The notes under the pieces were generated by a model. The model made no database searches and was not told the origin of the DNA. It saw only the letters and a list, made by a program, of their open reading frames with translations. A stretch of 64,000 bases of DNA from Bradyrhizobium sp. Ec3.3 (lineage in GTDB: Bacteria > Pseudomonadota > Alphaproteobacteria > Rhizobiales > Xanthobacteraceae), in contig NZ_AXAS01000034.1 in NCBI RefSeq assembly GCF_000472925.1, positions 49,342-113,341 of the forward strand, read 5' to 3'. The translations under genes were made by a program, and so were the position numbers. Below, piece by piece: positions 44,960-53,130 of this stretch (positions are counted from its first letter, which is position 1; the number at the start of each line of letters is the position of its first letter).

Positions 44960-46615
44960 ATGGGTGGCGGTTGCGTTTCGGGTAATAAGGTAGGGAGGCC
45001 TCTCGCCTTCGGCGTGATGGCTCTTGGCGCGGCGCTCGCTTTGTCCGGGTTCGCGGACCGCGCGGAGGCTGCAGACCGGGGGAGCTCCAGCGGCGTGTTC
45101 GTCAGCGAGATGAATGACGTCCAGCGCGTCAGGGTGGTGGTCAACAAGTCACGCACCTTCAGGGTCGATAGCCCGTTCGCGACCATTATCGCGGGATCGC
45201 CTGACATCGTCGACGTGAAGTCGCTGAGCGATCACCTAATCTACGTACAGGGCAAGCAGACCGGCACCACCAACGTCATCCTGTTCGACTCGTCGATGAA
45301 GCAGATCGGGATCCTCGACGTCGAGGTCGTGCTCGATACCGGCAATCTGCAGCAGAACATCCGAGCCAGCACCGGCGCCCAGGGCATTCGGGTCTCCTCC
45401 TCCGAGGGCCAGGTTGTGCTGAGTGGAACGGCGCCAGATGCCGTCGCCGCCGAGCGGGCCATGTCGATTGCCACCGGCAGCGTTCCCAAAGGGGGCGTCG
45501 TCGTCGTCAACGCCATGAGTGTCGCGGCCCCGCAGCAGGTGATGCTCGAGGTGCGCTTCCTTGAGGTCAGCCGGGAAGCGGGCCGTGACCTCGGCGTAAA
45601 ACTCTATGCCGCGAACGCCAATGGTACCAACGTTGCGAATTCGGGACTAGGCGGCGTCATTGCGGCGGGCCGATCACCGATTGGCGGTATCAATACCACC
45701 AACGGTCCCCTCGGTGCTGGCGGGGGCGCTGTCGGTTCTCCCCCGACCGGAAGCCTTCCGCTCCTCGGAACTGCGGGGACGCTCATTGGTTCGGCGGGCG
45801 GTATAGCTCCCACCCCGTTCGGAAGCCTGTTGACCAGCATCATCCGAACCAGCAATGGCGGCTCGGTGGACTTGTTGATCTCGGCGCTGGAAACCAAAGG
45901 ATTGGCGCGTCGACTAGCGGAGCCGAATTTGACTACGCTGTCCGGCGATGCGGCCCGCTTCCTCGCCGGCGGTGAATTCCCGGTGCCGATCCCCAACACG
46001 ACAACGAACGGCTTTCCGACCGTGACCATCGACTACAAAAAGTTCGGTGTTGAGCTGGCCTTCGTGCCCACCGTTCTATCGCGCGGCGTAATCAATCTTC
46101 GGGTTGAACCGTCGGTCAGTGAGCTCGATTTCTCCAATGCGGTAACGATCCAGGGGACGACGGTTCCAGCGTTGACCCGCCGCGACGCGCGCACAACGGT
46201 CGAGTTGCGCGACGGTCAGAGCTTTGCCATTGCTGGCCTGCTGCAGACCCGCAACCGGCAGGACGTTTCGCAATTGCCCTGGATTGGCTCGGTGCCGGTG
46301 CTTGGAACCTTGTTCAGCAGCAAGTCGTATCAGCAGGAGGAAACGGATCTGGTCATTATTGTGACGCCGCGTCTCGTCGCGCCGGCGGCACCTGGTCAGC
46401 AACTGGCATCGCCGCTCGACTCCCGCCTGCCGGCCAACGACGTCGATTTCTTCCTCAACGGCCAGATGGAAGTCCGCAAGCGTTACGACGACTACGTCAA
46501 TTCCGGCGGCGACGTGAAGGGCCCTTATGGCCACATCATCGCTCCTGAAGTCAGGGCGCCCGTTGTGGCCCCGGCGGCCGCTGCAAACCAGCCGGTCGTG
46601 AAAACCCTCAACTAG
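44960..46615 (+). CDS. cpaC: Secretin CpaC/RcpA
   Basis: A 551-residue outer-membrane secretin of the Tad pilus. The signal peptide (LAFGVMALGAALALSGFADR) ends near AEA. An N-terminal pilus-formation domain with VNKSRTFRVDSPFATIIAGS, a BON-like segment (RASTGAQGIRVSSSEGQVVL) and the secretin core (EVRFLEVSREAGRDLGVKLY; VTIDYKKFGVELAFVPTVLS; ETDLVIIVTPRLVAP) follow in order. A Gly/Pro-rich insert lies at residues ~225-285. It forms the ring through which the pilus exits. It is separated from the cpaA/cpaB block by the acyltransferase insertion, whereas it usually follows cpaB. Confidence 0.93.
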   Translation: MGGGCVSGNKVGRPLAFGVMALGAALALSGFADRAEAADRGSSSGVFVSEMNDVQRVRVVVNKSRTFRVDSPFATIIAGSPDIVDVKSLSDHLIYVQGKQTGTTNVILFDSSMKQIGILDVEVVLDTGNLQQNIRASTGAQGIRVSSSEGQVVLSGTAPDAVAAERAMSIATGSVPKGGVVVVNAMSVAAPQQVMLEVRFLEVSREAGRDLGVKLYAANANGTNVANSGLGGVIAAGRSPIGGINTTNGPLGAGGGAVGSPPTGSLPLLGTAGTLIGSAGGIAPTPFGSLLTSIIRTSNGGSVDLLISALETKGLARRLAEPNLTTLSGDAARFLAGGEFPVPIPNTTTNGFPTVTIDYKKFGVELAFVPTVLSRGVINLRVEPSVSELDFSNAVTIQGTTVPALTRRDARTTVELRDGQSFAIAGLLQTRNRQDVSQLPWIGSVPVLGTLFSSKSYQQEETDLVIIVTPRLVAPAAPGQQLASPLDSRLPANDVDFFLNGQMEVRKRYDDYVNSGGDVKGPYGHIIAPEVRAPVVAPAAAANQPVVKTLN

Positions 46616-46627
46616 AGGAAGCGGGAG

Positions 46628-47023
46628 ATGACCATCAGGTATCTGGCTCTGTTCGCACCCCTCCTGCTCGGGGGATGTTATGGCCTCGCCGGTCATGACG
46701 AGATGGACCGCTACGTCCAGCGCTCCGACACCATCACCATGAGCGCTGGCGATGCCAAACAGGTCAATGCCGTCACCCACACGATCCATCCGTGGCCGCG
46801 CTATGTCGGCGACCGCAGGCTCGCCTACGACGGGCGACGTACAAGCGCCGCAGTGAACCGCTACACCACCACGACGCGGCCGGTGGATCAACTGCCCAAC
46901 ATCGGCCTTGGGGGAGACGCCATGGGCCAACCGCCACCGAGCAACCAGAATATCAACATCAGCGGATCGGGGGCAGGAGCGCCTGCAGTTGCGGTGCCGA
47001 CCGGCGGTGCAGCGGGTAGGTAA
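46628..47023 (+). CDS. Tad-locus lipoprotein (CpaD-like position)
   Basis: A 131-residue lipoprotein: MTIRYLALFAPLLLGGC gives a lipobox with the acylated cysteine at 17. The mature part has GHDEMDRYVQRSDTITMSAG and a low-complexity, Asn/Gly/Pro-rich C-terminus. It starts 12 bases after cpaC with GGAAGCGGGAG upstream. By position it corresponds to the secretin-associated lipoprotein of Tad systems (CpaD), but it is shorter and I see no decisive motif. It probably helps place the secretin in the outer membrane. Confidence 0.65.
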   Translation: MTIRYLALFAPLLLGGCYGLAGHDEMDRYVQRSDTITMSAGDAKQVNAVTHTIHPWPRYVGDRRLAYDGRRTSAAVNRYTTTTRPVDQLPNIGLGGDAMGQPPPSNQNINISGSGAGAPAVAVPTGGAAGR

Positions 47024-47029
47024 AGACCG

Positions 47030-47176
47030 ATGCAAGCCTCAAAGCGAACGAGCATTAAGGGCGGGGGCTGCAGGGGTGGCGAAATGGGACTTCTGTTTCT
47101 GGCGCTGACCTGCTGCTGGGTGGCAACAAGTCAGCGGCCTGTTCATGGTAGAGTTTCAGCGATGATATTCCATTGA
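47030..47176 (+). CDS. Possible small peptide, partial echo of the tadD start
   Basis: A 48-codon frame from ATG 47030 contains GLLFLALTCCWVATS, close to LILMLTCCWLGTVLAAC at the start of the tadD product. It lacks a lipobox and ends after VSAMIFH. It may be a fragment of a duplicated lipoprotein leader rather than a gene. Confidence 0.25.
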   Translation: MQASKRTSIKGGGCRGGEMGLLFLALTCCWVATSQRPVHGRVSAMIFH

Positions 47177-47207
47177 GTCCGCTGGAGCCGGGCGGGGGAC
47201 AAGATTT

Positions 47208-47753
47208 ATGCGGCGTCTAATTCTAATGCTGACCTGTTGCTGGTTAGGGACCGTCCTTGCGGCGTGCGACTACACCGTGAGGGAGGCCGCCATGGTGGCC
47301 CCCGTGGACCCGCCGGGCGGCGACCCCGTGCAGGAGCCGACCGACGTCAAATATTACCCCTCGGACGAGCCGGTACGGCTGGGGCTCGAGCATTACAACC
47401 GCGGCAGTTACGGGCTCGCCCAGCGCTATTTCAAGGACGCCGTCGAAAAATCGCCGAAGGACGTGACGGCATGGATTGGATTGGCAGCGAGTTATGACAA
47501 GATTCGCCGTTTCGACCTCGCCGACCAGGCGTATGCCCAGGCGATCCGTCTTGGGGGCGTAACCGTTCAAATCCTGAACGATCAAGGATATTCGTACATG
47601 CTGCGCGGCAATCTGAGTGCAGCGCGGCGGAAGTTCGAGCAGGCCTATTCGCTCGATCCCGGCAACCCGGTCATCGCCAACAACCTGGAGCTTCTCAATG
47701 GCAGCCGGCGGTTCATTGAAAGGCCGCCGAACAACCAGCCATCGGCAAACTAG
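47208..47753 (+). CDS. tadD: TPR lipoprotein TadD
   Basis: A 181-residue lipoprotein (MRRLILMLTCCWLGTVLAAC, acylated Cys at about 20) with tetratricopeptide repeats over residues ~60-165: LGLEHYNRGSYGLAQRYFKD, LAASYDKIRRFDLADQAYAQ, QGYSYMLRGNLSAARRKFEQ. TadD acts in the periplasm as a pilotin-like factor for secretin assembly. It is the last recognisable gene of the cpaC group. Confidence 0.88.
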   Translation: MRRLILMLTCCWLGTVLAACDYTVREAAMVAPVDPPGGDPVQEPTDVKYYPSDEPVRLGLEHYNRGSYGLAQRYFKDAVEKSPKDVTAWIGLAASYDKIRRFDLADQAYAQAIRLGGVTVQILNDQGYSYMLRGNLSAARRKFEQAYSLDPGNPVIANNLELLNGSRRFIERPPNNQPSAN

Positions 47754-47868
47754 CCCGGACACGGATTTAATTCATATTTTACGATGGCCAGACGCCCCCC
47801 TTGGGCCGGGGAACTTTAACATATCCTAAACGTTGCTGGCGCAAGCTACGCGGGACGTTGTCTGACCC

Positions 47869-48402
47869 ATGGCGTGTCGTCACATGAATCGTCTCTTCAA
47901 GCTGCAATTTGTGGGACCGTCTGCGCTTTTTGCCGCCACGCTGTGCGCCGAATTGTCTGCAAGGGCACTTGAATACGCCCCCCGCTCCGAACTTCTTTGG
48001 TTCATCAATCTCAGGATCTTCGGCATCTTTCAGCGAAGCCACGCTACGTTGAGCTACTTCGTCGCGATGGATGGGGTTCAGTTGTTCGGGCTCGCCCTTC
48101 CGATCTTCCTGCTTGCCTGCCTTGGGCTCGTTGCCAAGTCCCGGCTCCCGTTCACGGTGGCAACCCACTTGAGCGCGGCATATGCAGGCTTTTTGGTCTT
48201 CTCCTGGCAGGCTGGCGTCCCCACCGCGAAGCAGGCCTCGCTTGTGCCCATCGCGGTCCCATCTGGTGCTGGCCTGTACGTATTGGGGACTATTCTAGGG
48301 ACTTGCGTGCTGTCCTTTGCGGTCACGCACCTCCTCTATTTCCGCGCCGTAGGACAGGAAATTAGAGCCCTGGTAAATTGGCTCGGGACAACACGAGCTT
48401 GA
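47869..48402 (+). CDS. Hypothetical four-helix membrane protein
   Basis: A 177-residue protein with about four hydrophobic segments (LQFVGPSALFAATLCAELSA; VQLFGLALPIFLLACLGLVA; THLSAAYAGFLVFSWQAG; GLYVLGTILGTCVLSFAVTH). ATG 47884 (MNRLFKLQF) is an alternative start. No catalytic motif is visible and I do not recognise the family. It lies just after tadD but with a gap of 115 bases, so membership in the pilus operon is uncertain. Confidence 0.6.
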   Translation: MACRHMNRLFKLQFVGPSALFAATLCAELSARALEYAPRSELLWFINLRIFGIFQRSHATLSYFVAMDGVQLFGLALPIFLLACLGLVAKSRLPFTVATHLSAAYAGFLVFSWQAGVPTAKQASLVPIAVPSGAGLYVLGTILGTCVLSFAVTHLLYFRAVGQEIRALVNWLGTTRA

Positions 48403-48520
48403 TAATTTTGGCCGAGCCTGAGCAGAGGCGTTAAACGGTCGCGCTACCGTCGCCGGGTTTGAATATCATCTCCGCGCGCCGACTATCGCAGTCTGCTCCC
48501 CACCCGCGCCGCAGTCCTCC

Positions 48521-49018
48521 TCACCTGTCCTCCCTCACCGTTGTGACGCTGGTATTGTCACCCTTGTTCTGCGCTTCCGATGTCGATGTCGGGGAAGGCT
48601 TCGGCGCGATATCCGGGTCGGCGCGACCGCAACCGGCCTCAGTGCAAATAAGGCCGATATAGTCCTTCGTATCCCCTCCAAAGCCATAGATTTTGACCAG
48701 GTGACCGGCGTCCGCCACAGAAACATTGGAGCGGTGGACGACTTGGCCGCCTGGGGCATAGGCCGTCATCAAGACCTGGCCGGGGCTTATCGCACGTATG
48801 GTGAAGGTGCGATCGGTTTCAGGTCTGACTTCCACAATGCCGTCGGCCGAGAGCGAAAACCTGTTCACAGCCTGCTGGAACATAAAGGTCCGCGTCTGCC
48901 CGGTCTGAATCTGGATCGTGTCGGCCCCAACAATCTCCTGCGGCGGCTGCGCCTTCGTGGTGCTGATGCTTCCCACGAGTAGGGCTGCGCTGATAGCGCT
49001 GAGACATAAAATACGCAT
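48521..49018 (-). CDS. Stand-alone secretin N-domain (CpaC/RcpA N-terminal-like) protein
   Basis: This 165-residue secreted protein has a signal peptide (MRILCLSAISAALLVGSIST, cleavage near TKA) and a single pilus-formation N-terminal domain: TIQIQTGQTRTFMFQQAVNR, then GIVEVRPETDRTFTIRAISP and GQVLMTAYAPGGQVVHRSNV, matching the first domain of CpaC. It lacks the secretin core. The C-terminal ~50 residues have two cysteines and a Ser/Thr-rich tail. It is convergent with the membrane protein gene. It may modulate the secretin periplasmic vestibule (inference). Confidence 0.78.
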   Translation of the reverse strand: MRILCLSAISAALLVGSISTTKAQPPQEIVGADTIQIQTGQTRTFMFQQAVNRFSLSADGIVEVRPETDRTFTIRAISPGQVLMTAYAPGGQVVHRSNVSVADAGHLVKIYGFGGDTKDYIGLICTEAGCGRADPDIAPKPSPTSTSEAQNKGDNTSVTTVREDR

Positions 49019-49485
49019 TGTGCTCTACCTCTGCTTGAGGGCAATTTACGATAAAGCTCCAATGCCAGGATGCTACTTGGGGATGGCCACAAATTCAATC
49101 ACGAAAAGGGTCCCAATGGCTGGGGCTCGGCGTGGCGGCCGCCATTCTGAAGGTCCATTCGATAGCGGGACACGCAAAAAATGCCTTCGCTCTGCAAACT
49201 GCAAATCGCTGGTCTGATTAGGCGGCCTGGCTGAGTTCGATCCGCAGCCGCACCAGCGAAGGCACGGGAGCGCGCCAAAGCGCAAGACGTGGGTGACGGC
49301 CGCAAGCCGAAACTAACGCAGCACCAGCGCTTGGAAGCTCTTGCAAGGCGTAGCGCCGGCGAGGCTCTAGTTGACATCGCTAGAAGCTTCAACGTCAGCC
49401 ATTCGACCATCTGCAGGTTTTAACCCCCTGGTTGGAGGCTCCACGCTATAGTCTCGAAAGCGCGCGAAGAGCTGCGGGAGCCACG
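49019..49485. other. Intergenic region with resolvase debris
   Basis: About 470 bases. 49215-49422 is a serine-recombinase remnant (listed); the rest holds no supported gene. Confidence 0.5.
49215..49422 (+). pseudogene. Serine recombinase (resolvase/invertase) C-terminal remnant
   Basis: The plus strand encodes GGLAEF in one frame, then after a shift ARERAKAQDVGDGRKPKLTQ and SAGEALVDIARSFNVSHSTI up to a TAA near 49422. This is the DNA-binding tail of Hin/Tn3-type resolvases (GRPxKLTxxQ, then AGExxxDIARxFNVSxSTI). The catalytic domain is missing and the frame is broken. Confidence 0.7.
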
Positions 49486-49875
49486 ATGTCCGACCAGCAA
49501 CAGCCGAACCAAGCCGGTTATTTTCGGCCGACCCCAGAAATCGCGGCGTTCAAAATGAAGGTACGCGAACTCGCAAAATGGTTTCTGGATTTGCTGCTCT
49601 ATGTGGCAGTTGTCTCTATTCTGCAAAGTTTTGCCCGACAAAGTCCGGGGTGGACATTGAAGGTCGTTGCCCAATTAGCAAGTCTCGCGTTGGCGGTTTA
49701 CTTGGTAACCACCCTCCCGACGGGGTCGATCTTTCCATTGCCCGAGCGGATGGCGAAGTCCAGGACCTGGCTCGCCGTGGGCTCGCTGATCTGGGGCATT
49801 GCGATGCTGGCGCTGATCTTTATTGCCGGGTCCACACTCTCGGCCATGATGGAGGAGGCGTTCCAGAGGCGATAA
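49486..49875 (+). CDS. Hypothetical membrane protein
   Basis: A 129-residue protein starting at ATG 49486. It has three hydrophobic segments (WFLDLLLYVAVVSILQSFA; VVAQLASLALAVYLVTTLPT; WLAVGSLIWGIAMLALIFIA) and short polar ends. No motif or family is recognised. It shares orientation with the next small membrane gene, 74 bases downstream. Confidence 0.55.
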   Translation: MSDQQQPNQAGYFRPTPEIAAFKMKVRELAKWFLDLLLYVAVVSILQSFARQSPGWTLKVVAQLASLALAVYLVTTLPTGSIFPLPERMAKSRTWLAVGSLIWGIAMLALIFIAGSTLSAMMEEAFQRR

Positions 49876-49949
49876 GTTGGCGTGATTTGCCTTCCACAAC
49901 GCCGCCAATAATTATTCTGATCGCTGGAGGAGATTTAGGGGAATGAACG

Positions 49950-50189
49950 ATGAACGATGACAAACTCAGTGAGCGCGTCGCGCATCTGGAAGGGCAACTC
50001 TCTCGGTTACTAATTGCCCTTTGCTGCGCGCTGAGCACCATTCTCGTGCTCATCTTTTACAACCGTCACCCGTACTTTATCGATCAAGACATCGGCACCC
50101 TAGTGTGGAGTGTCGTCGGGACGATCGCTTCCTCTTTCGTCGTGGGATGGCCCATCGTTAGGTGGGTTGTCGGCAAAAAGCCGGAATAG
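49950..50189 (+). CDS. Small hypothetical membrane protein
   Basis: A 79-residue protein: a charged helix (MNDDKLSERVAHLEGQLSRL), then a membrane helix (LIALCCALSTILVLIFY) and a second one (LVWSVVGTIASSFVVGWPIV). The start is preceded by GGAGGAG with some distance. It lies just before the IS3-family element. Function unknown. Confidence 0.5.
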   Translation: MNDDKLSERVAHLEGQLSRLLIALCCALSTILVLIFYNRHPYFIDQDIGTLVWSVVGTIASSFVVGWPIVRWVVGKKPE

Positions 50190-50450
50190 CTTGTGGCGTT
50201 TGCGCCATAATACCGGGTTTTTCAATTTCGGCGCATGTTCGGACAATGCACGAGCACTGCATCCTGTTCACAAGCGATATCCAGCGGTTTCTGGCGCGTC
50301 GGATACGCCTCCTCGGCCATCACAACGACCTACCTGCGCTGAGTCAATCGTAGATTGATGTCATTATTCAAGTTCATCATGCAGAGACTAACGGCATTTT
50401 TGCCTTTCAAATGTCTTTTGCCTTTTTCAATTGACCTTGCCCCCACAGTT

Positions 50451-51380
50451 TTATCCAGTCCTGAGTTCGCTCGGGCCATTGGATTTGCCCGGTTGGGCGG
50501 TGGGAGCGACGGGAGCTGGCGCGGAGCCATCGGCATAGCGCAGCGCCAGATCCCGGCGCGGGTGATAGGTGAAGGCAAACTCGGAGGGCGTTTTCCATCC
50601 GAGCTGCGAGTGCGGTCGTGTGCCGTTGTAATCGGCACGCCAGCATCCGAGCGCGACGCGAGCCTGAGCCAGCGACGTGAACAGCGTCTCGTTCAGCAGT
50701 TCATCCCGCAGCCGACCGTTGAAGCTCTCGATGAAGGCGTTCTGCATGGGCTTGCCCGGCGCGATGTAGTGCCATGCAACCCGGCTCTGATCCGCCCATG
50801 TCAGGATAGCGTTGCTGGTCAGTTCGCTACCGTTGTCGCTGACCACCATCTTCGGCTTGCCGCGCTCGATCACAAGCCGGTCCAGCTCCCGTGCCACCCG
50901 GCTGCCCGAGAGCGAGGTATCAGCCACCAGCGCCAGGCACTCGCGGGTACAGTCATCGACCACAGTCAGGACGCGGAAGCGGCGGCCGTCGGTGAGCTGA
51001 TCCGACACGAAGTCGAGCGACCAGCGGTCATTCGGCGCCATCGGCACCGTCATTGGAGCTCGGGTGCCAATTGCGCGCTTGCGACCGCCGCGGCGGCGCA
51101 CCGCAAGCTTCTCCTCCCGATAGAGCCGGAACAGCTTCTTGTGGTTGACCAGATAGCCCTCCCGCTTGAGCAGAACATGCAGGCGCCGATAGCCGAAGCG
51201 ACGGCGCTCCTGGGCGATCGCCTTCATCCGCTGCCGAAGGCCAGCATCATCCACCCGGGTCGTCCGGTATCTCATAGTCATGCGGCAGCAGCCGATGGCT
51301 TTACACGCCCGCCGTTCGCTCATCCCGTGGGTGTCCACTAGATGCGCGACAGCCTTCCGCTTGGCCGCGGGCGTCACCAC
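50451..51380 (-). CDS. IS3-family transposase OrfB (DDE integrase)
   Basis: The 309-residue catalytic part. The N-terminal HTH_21 region includes ERRRFGYRRLHVLLKREGYL, and the rve core follows: NDRWSLDFVSDQLTDGRRFR (first D), VVSDNGSELTSNAILTW (second D) and GKPMQNAFIESFNGRLRDEL (the catalytic E). FNGRLRDELLNETLF places it in the IS407/IS51-like subgroup. It overlaps orfA by seven bases in another frame and is normally made as an OrfAB fusion by programmed frameshifting. Its stop lies within the terminal repeat. Confidence 0.93.
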   Translation of the reverse strand: MVTPAAKRKAVAHLVDTHGMSERRACKAIGCCRMTMRYRTTRVDDAGLRQRMKAIAQERRRFGYRRLHVLLKREGYLVNHKKLFRLYREEKLAVRRRGGRKRAIGTRAPMTVPMAPNDRWSLDFVSDQLTDGRRFRVLTVVDDCTRECLALVADTSLSGSRVARELDRLVIERGKPKMVVSDNGSELTSNAILTWADQSRVAWHYIAPGKPMQNAFIESFNGRLRDELLNETLFTSLAQARVALGCWRADYNGTRPHSQLGWKTPSEFAFTYHPRRDLALRYADGSAPAPVAPTAQPGKSNGPSELRTG

Positions 51381-51640
51381 TTCTTTCCCAGGAGGTCTTT
51401 CAAGGCCGCATTGTCCAGCATGGCGTCAGCCAAAAGCCGCTTCAACCGGCTGTTCTCATCCTCCAGCGTCTTCAGCCGCTTGGCCTCCGAGACTTCCATC
51501 CCGCCGAATTTTGCCTTCCATTTGTAGATGCTGGCGTCGCTCACACCATGCTTACGGCACAGATCGGCAACCGGAACGCCGGCCTCGTGCTCCTTCAAAA
51601 TCCCGATGATCTGTTCTTCCGTAAAGCGGCTGCGCTTCAT
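51374..51640 (-). CDS. IS3-family transposase OrfA
   Basis: An 88-residue protein from ATG 51640 (MKRSRFTEEQIIGILKEHEA). The HTH (VADLCRKHGVSDASIYKWKA) and leucine-zipper part (LEDENSRLKRLLADAMLDNA) are typical of OrfA, which binds the element's ends. An in-frame start 12 codons earlier is less likely. It overlaps orfB. Confidence 0.92.
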   Translation of the reverse strand: MKRSRFTEEQIIGILKEHEAGVPVADLCRKHGVSDASIYKWKAKFGGMEVSEAKRLKTLEDENSRLKRLLADAMLDNAALKDLLGKKW

Positions 51641-51806
51641 GCTCTGGTCCTCGGCGTAGGCCAGAGCGAACTTCAAACTGGATTAAGCCCGTGGGGCAAG
51701 GTCAGCGGCGCAAGAACAGGCCATGCAGCCGGGGGAGCGAGGAACTGAAATGCTGAGCGGCCCCAGGGAGATTAATCCTGAGGCCGCTTCGCTTGTCGCC
51801 TCGAGT

Positions 51807-52187
51807 TCACTGGCTACTCCACGCGCTCTTCGGCGGTTGATAGCCGTTACTGTTCCACCAGCTCGTGGACGAGCTCGCAGGCGGTTGATAGCCATTGTTG
51901 CTCCACGCGCTCTTCGGCGGTTGATAGTCATTCCACGTGCTCTTGGGCGATTGATAACCATTATTGTCCCATGCGCTTGTCGGCGGCTGGCGCCGTCGGG
52001 CGTCATTGCTCCACCAACTATTCGGCACTCGACTTGGACGGTCTTGCTGGATGGACAGCCTCCGTTGCTCGGAGGTGCCGGCGCTGGGCATCTGGCGTTG
52101 CGCGGTGCCAATTATGATCTGGTCTTGTGCGTAGGATGGCGCAGCGAATCCAATTGCCATTGCAACTATGATGATTGTTTTGCGCAT
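51807..52187 (-). CDS. Secreted protein with GYQPPKSAW-type repeats
   Basis: A 126-residue protein with a signal peptide (MRKTIIIVAMAIGFAAPSYA, cleavage before QDQ). The second half has tandem aromatic/proline repeats: NNGYQSPKSTW, NDYQPPKSAW, NNGYQPPASSSTSWW, NSNGYQPPKSAW. The repeated Trp and Pro-Pro pattern suggests an extended surface or wall-binding protein. A ribosome-binding site (GGAAGGCGA) precedes the start. I do not recognise the family. Confidence 0.65.
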   Translation of the reverse strand: MRKTIIIVAMAIGFAAPSYAQDQIIIGTAQRQMPSAGTSEQRRLSIQQDRPSRVPNSWWSNDARRRQPPTSAWDNNGYQSPKSTWNDYQPPKSAWSNNGYQPPASSSTSWWNSNGYQPPKSAWSSQ

Positions 52188-52730
52188 TAGTTCGCCTTCC
52201 GGAATGGATGGGAGCGGGCCTTAAAGATAGCCCCGTCGGGCGTCACGCACTATGGCCGAGCGCGCTCAGGGTGCCGGAAGAGTTCTGCTCAAGGATGGCG
52301 TTATCTCAGGTGGCGAGACACCTGCGGCCAGGTGTCTCCAAAGGCATTGTGTTACCGGATCCAGACAAGCTTTGGTAAGGTATCTAGATGCCGTAAAAAT
52401 CCCGCTAGAAGGCCTTCTAGGCAGCCGCAGCAATTGAGCACTTTTTTCATAGATTGCGTCTCGAGACGCCTCGTCCGTCCAACCGGACGCGAAATCACGG
52501 AATTTCTCCAGCTTGCTTGCTAATGTTCCTGTTTTACCGAAACGAGCGGCGAGACTGGTTCGGTCACAACTGCCGCTTGAGCCATCGTCAGTCCCGTGGA
52601 CCGATAGCCGCCTTTAGCCGTGTTGTACCTCTCATCGCGCGGTGCTGGGCCCTTCAATGCAGCGCACGGTTCATCTCGATCGGTGGTATCTCCGGGGCTC
52701 TGCTCAACGCTGGTTTGGTCGGAAATTTCG

Positions 52731-52856
52731 TTAAGCCTCGACACAAGCGACCGCGAGATGATCGCAAATCGATGCGAACGCCTGTTTCGCTTCCGCGTTC
52801 TCAAAGCAAAACCGCGTCCCCTGATCGCCGCGCTCGATCCACCAGTCGATCTTGAT
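52731..52856 (-). pseudogene. Truncated conserved-looking gene, 3' end
   Basis: A minus-strand frame reads KIKIDWWIERGDQGTRFCFE and NAEAKQAFASICDHLAVACV before the TAA at 52731. It looks like genuine protein, but its 5' end is cut off by an insertion-sequence end at about 52857. The family is not recognised. Confidence 0.4.
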
Positions 52857-52932
52857 CTTCCCCCGAAAAAGTGGACGGGTTAAGCGGCTTTTAGCTCCAT
52901 CTCGATCGGGGAGATATATCCGATGGCGGCAA
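52857..52932 (-). mobile_element. Terminal fragment of an IS3-type element
   Basis: The minus strand encodes AIGYISPIEMELKAA and a stop (52880-52882), the usual last residues of IS3-family OrfB proteins. It is followed by CCCGTCCACTTTTTCGGGGG, which resembles a terminal inverted repeat. Only this end is left; the remainder of the element and the other end are gone. Confidence 0.5.
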
Positions 52933-53130
52933 GTCAGTTATCTCACTGCAGCGCTTCACGTGCTTGAAGGAATAACCAGGCTACGGCGCGGTCAATTCGT
53001 TCGCGAACGAGAGGGCTCGCCGCGGCCTCTGACATCGTCTCTCCCGGAAAAGATGTTCTCCGCCAACGAATTCGCTGGCGCGGAGTACGTCACAGCATCT
53101 GGCAGGCCAACCGGCGAGGGGCGATTTGCA

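Larger units (their letters stand above)
50432..51704 (-). mobile_element. IS3-family insertion sequence
   Basis: The element is bounded by imperfect ~39-bp inverted repeats beginning TGACCTTGCCCC at 50432 and, reading inwards on the other strand, at 51704. The ends show the usual TG...CA. Two overlapping frames (orfA, orfB) lie on the minus strand. The flanking trinucleotides (AAT and GCG) do not match, so no target duplication is visible. It is the only apparently intact insertion sequence of the window. Confidence 0.88.
52188..53130. other. Gene-poor region with fragments
   Basis: 52188-52730 has no gene I can support. 52731-52856 and 52857-52932 are remnants (listed). 52933-53130 shows nothing recognisable. 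Confidence 0.5.

Noticed and set aside
44575..45207. A 210-codon minus-strand frame overlapping the start of cpaC
   Set aside because: It covers the signal peptide and first domain of cpaC in antisense, is low in recognisable structure, and has no ribosome-binding site.
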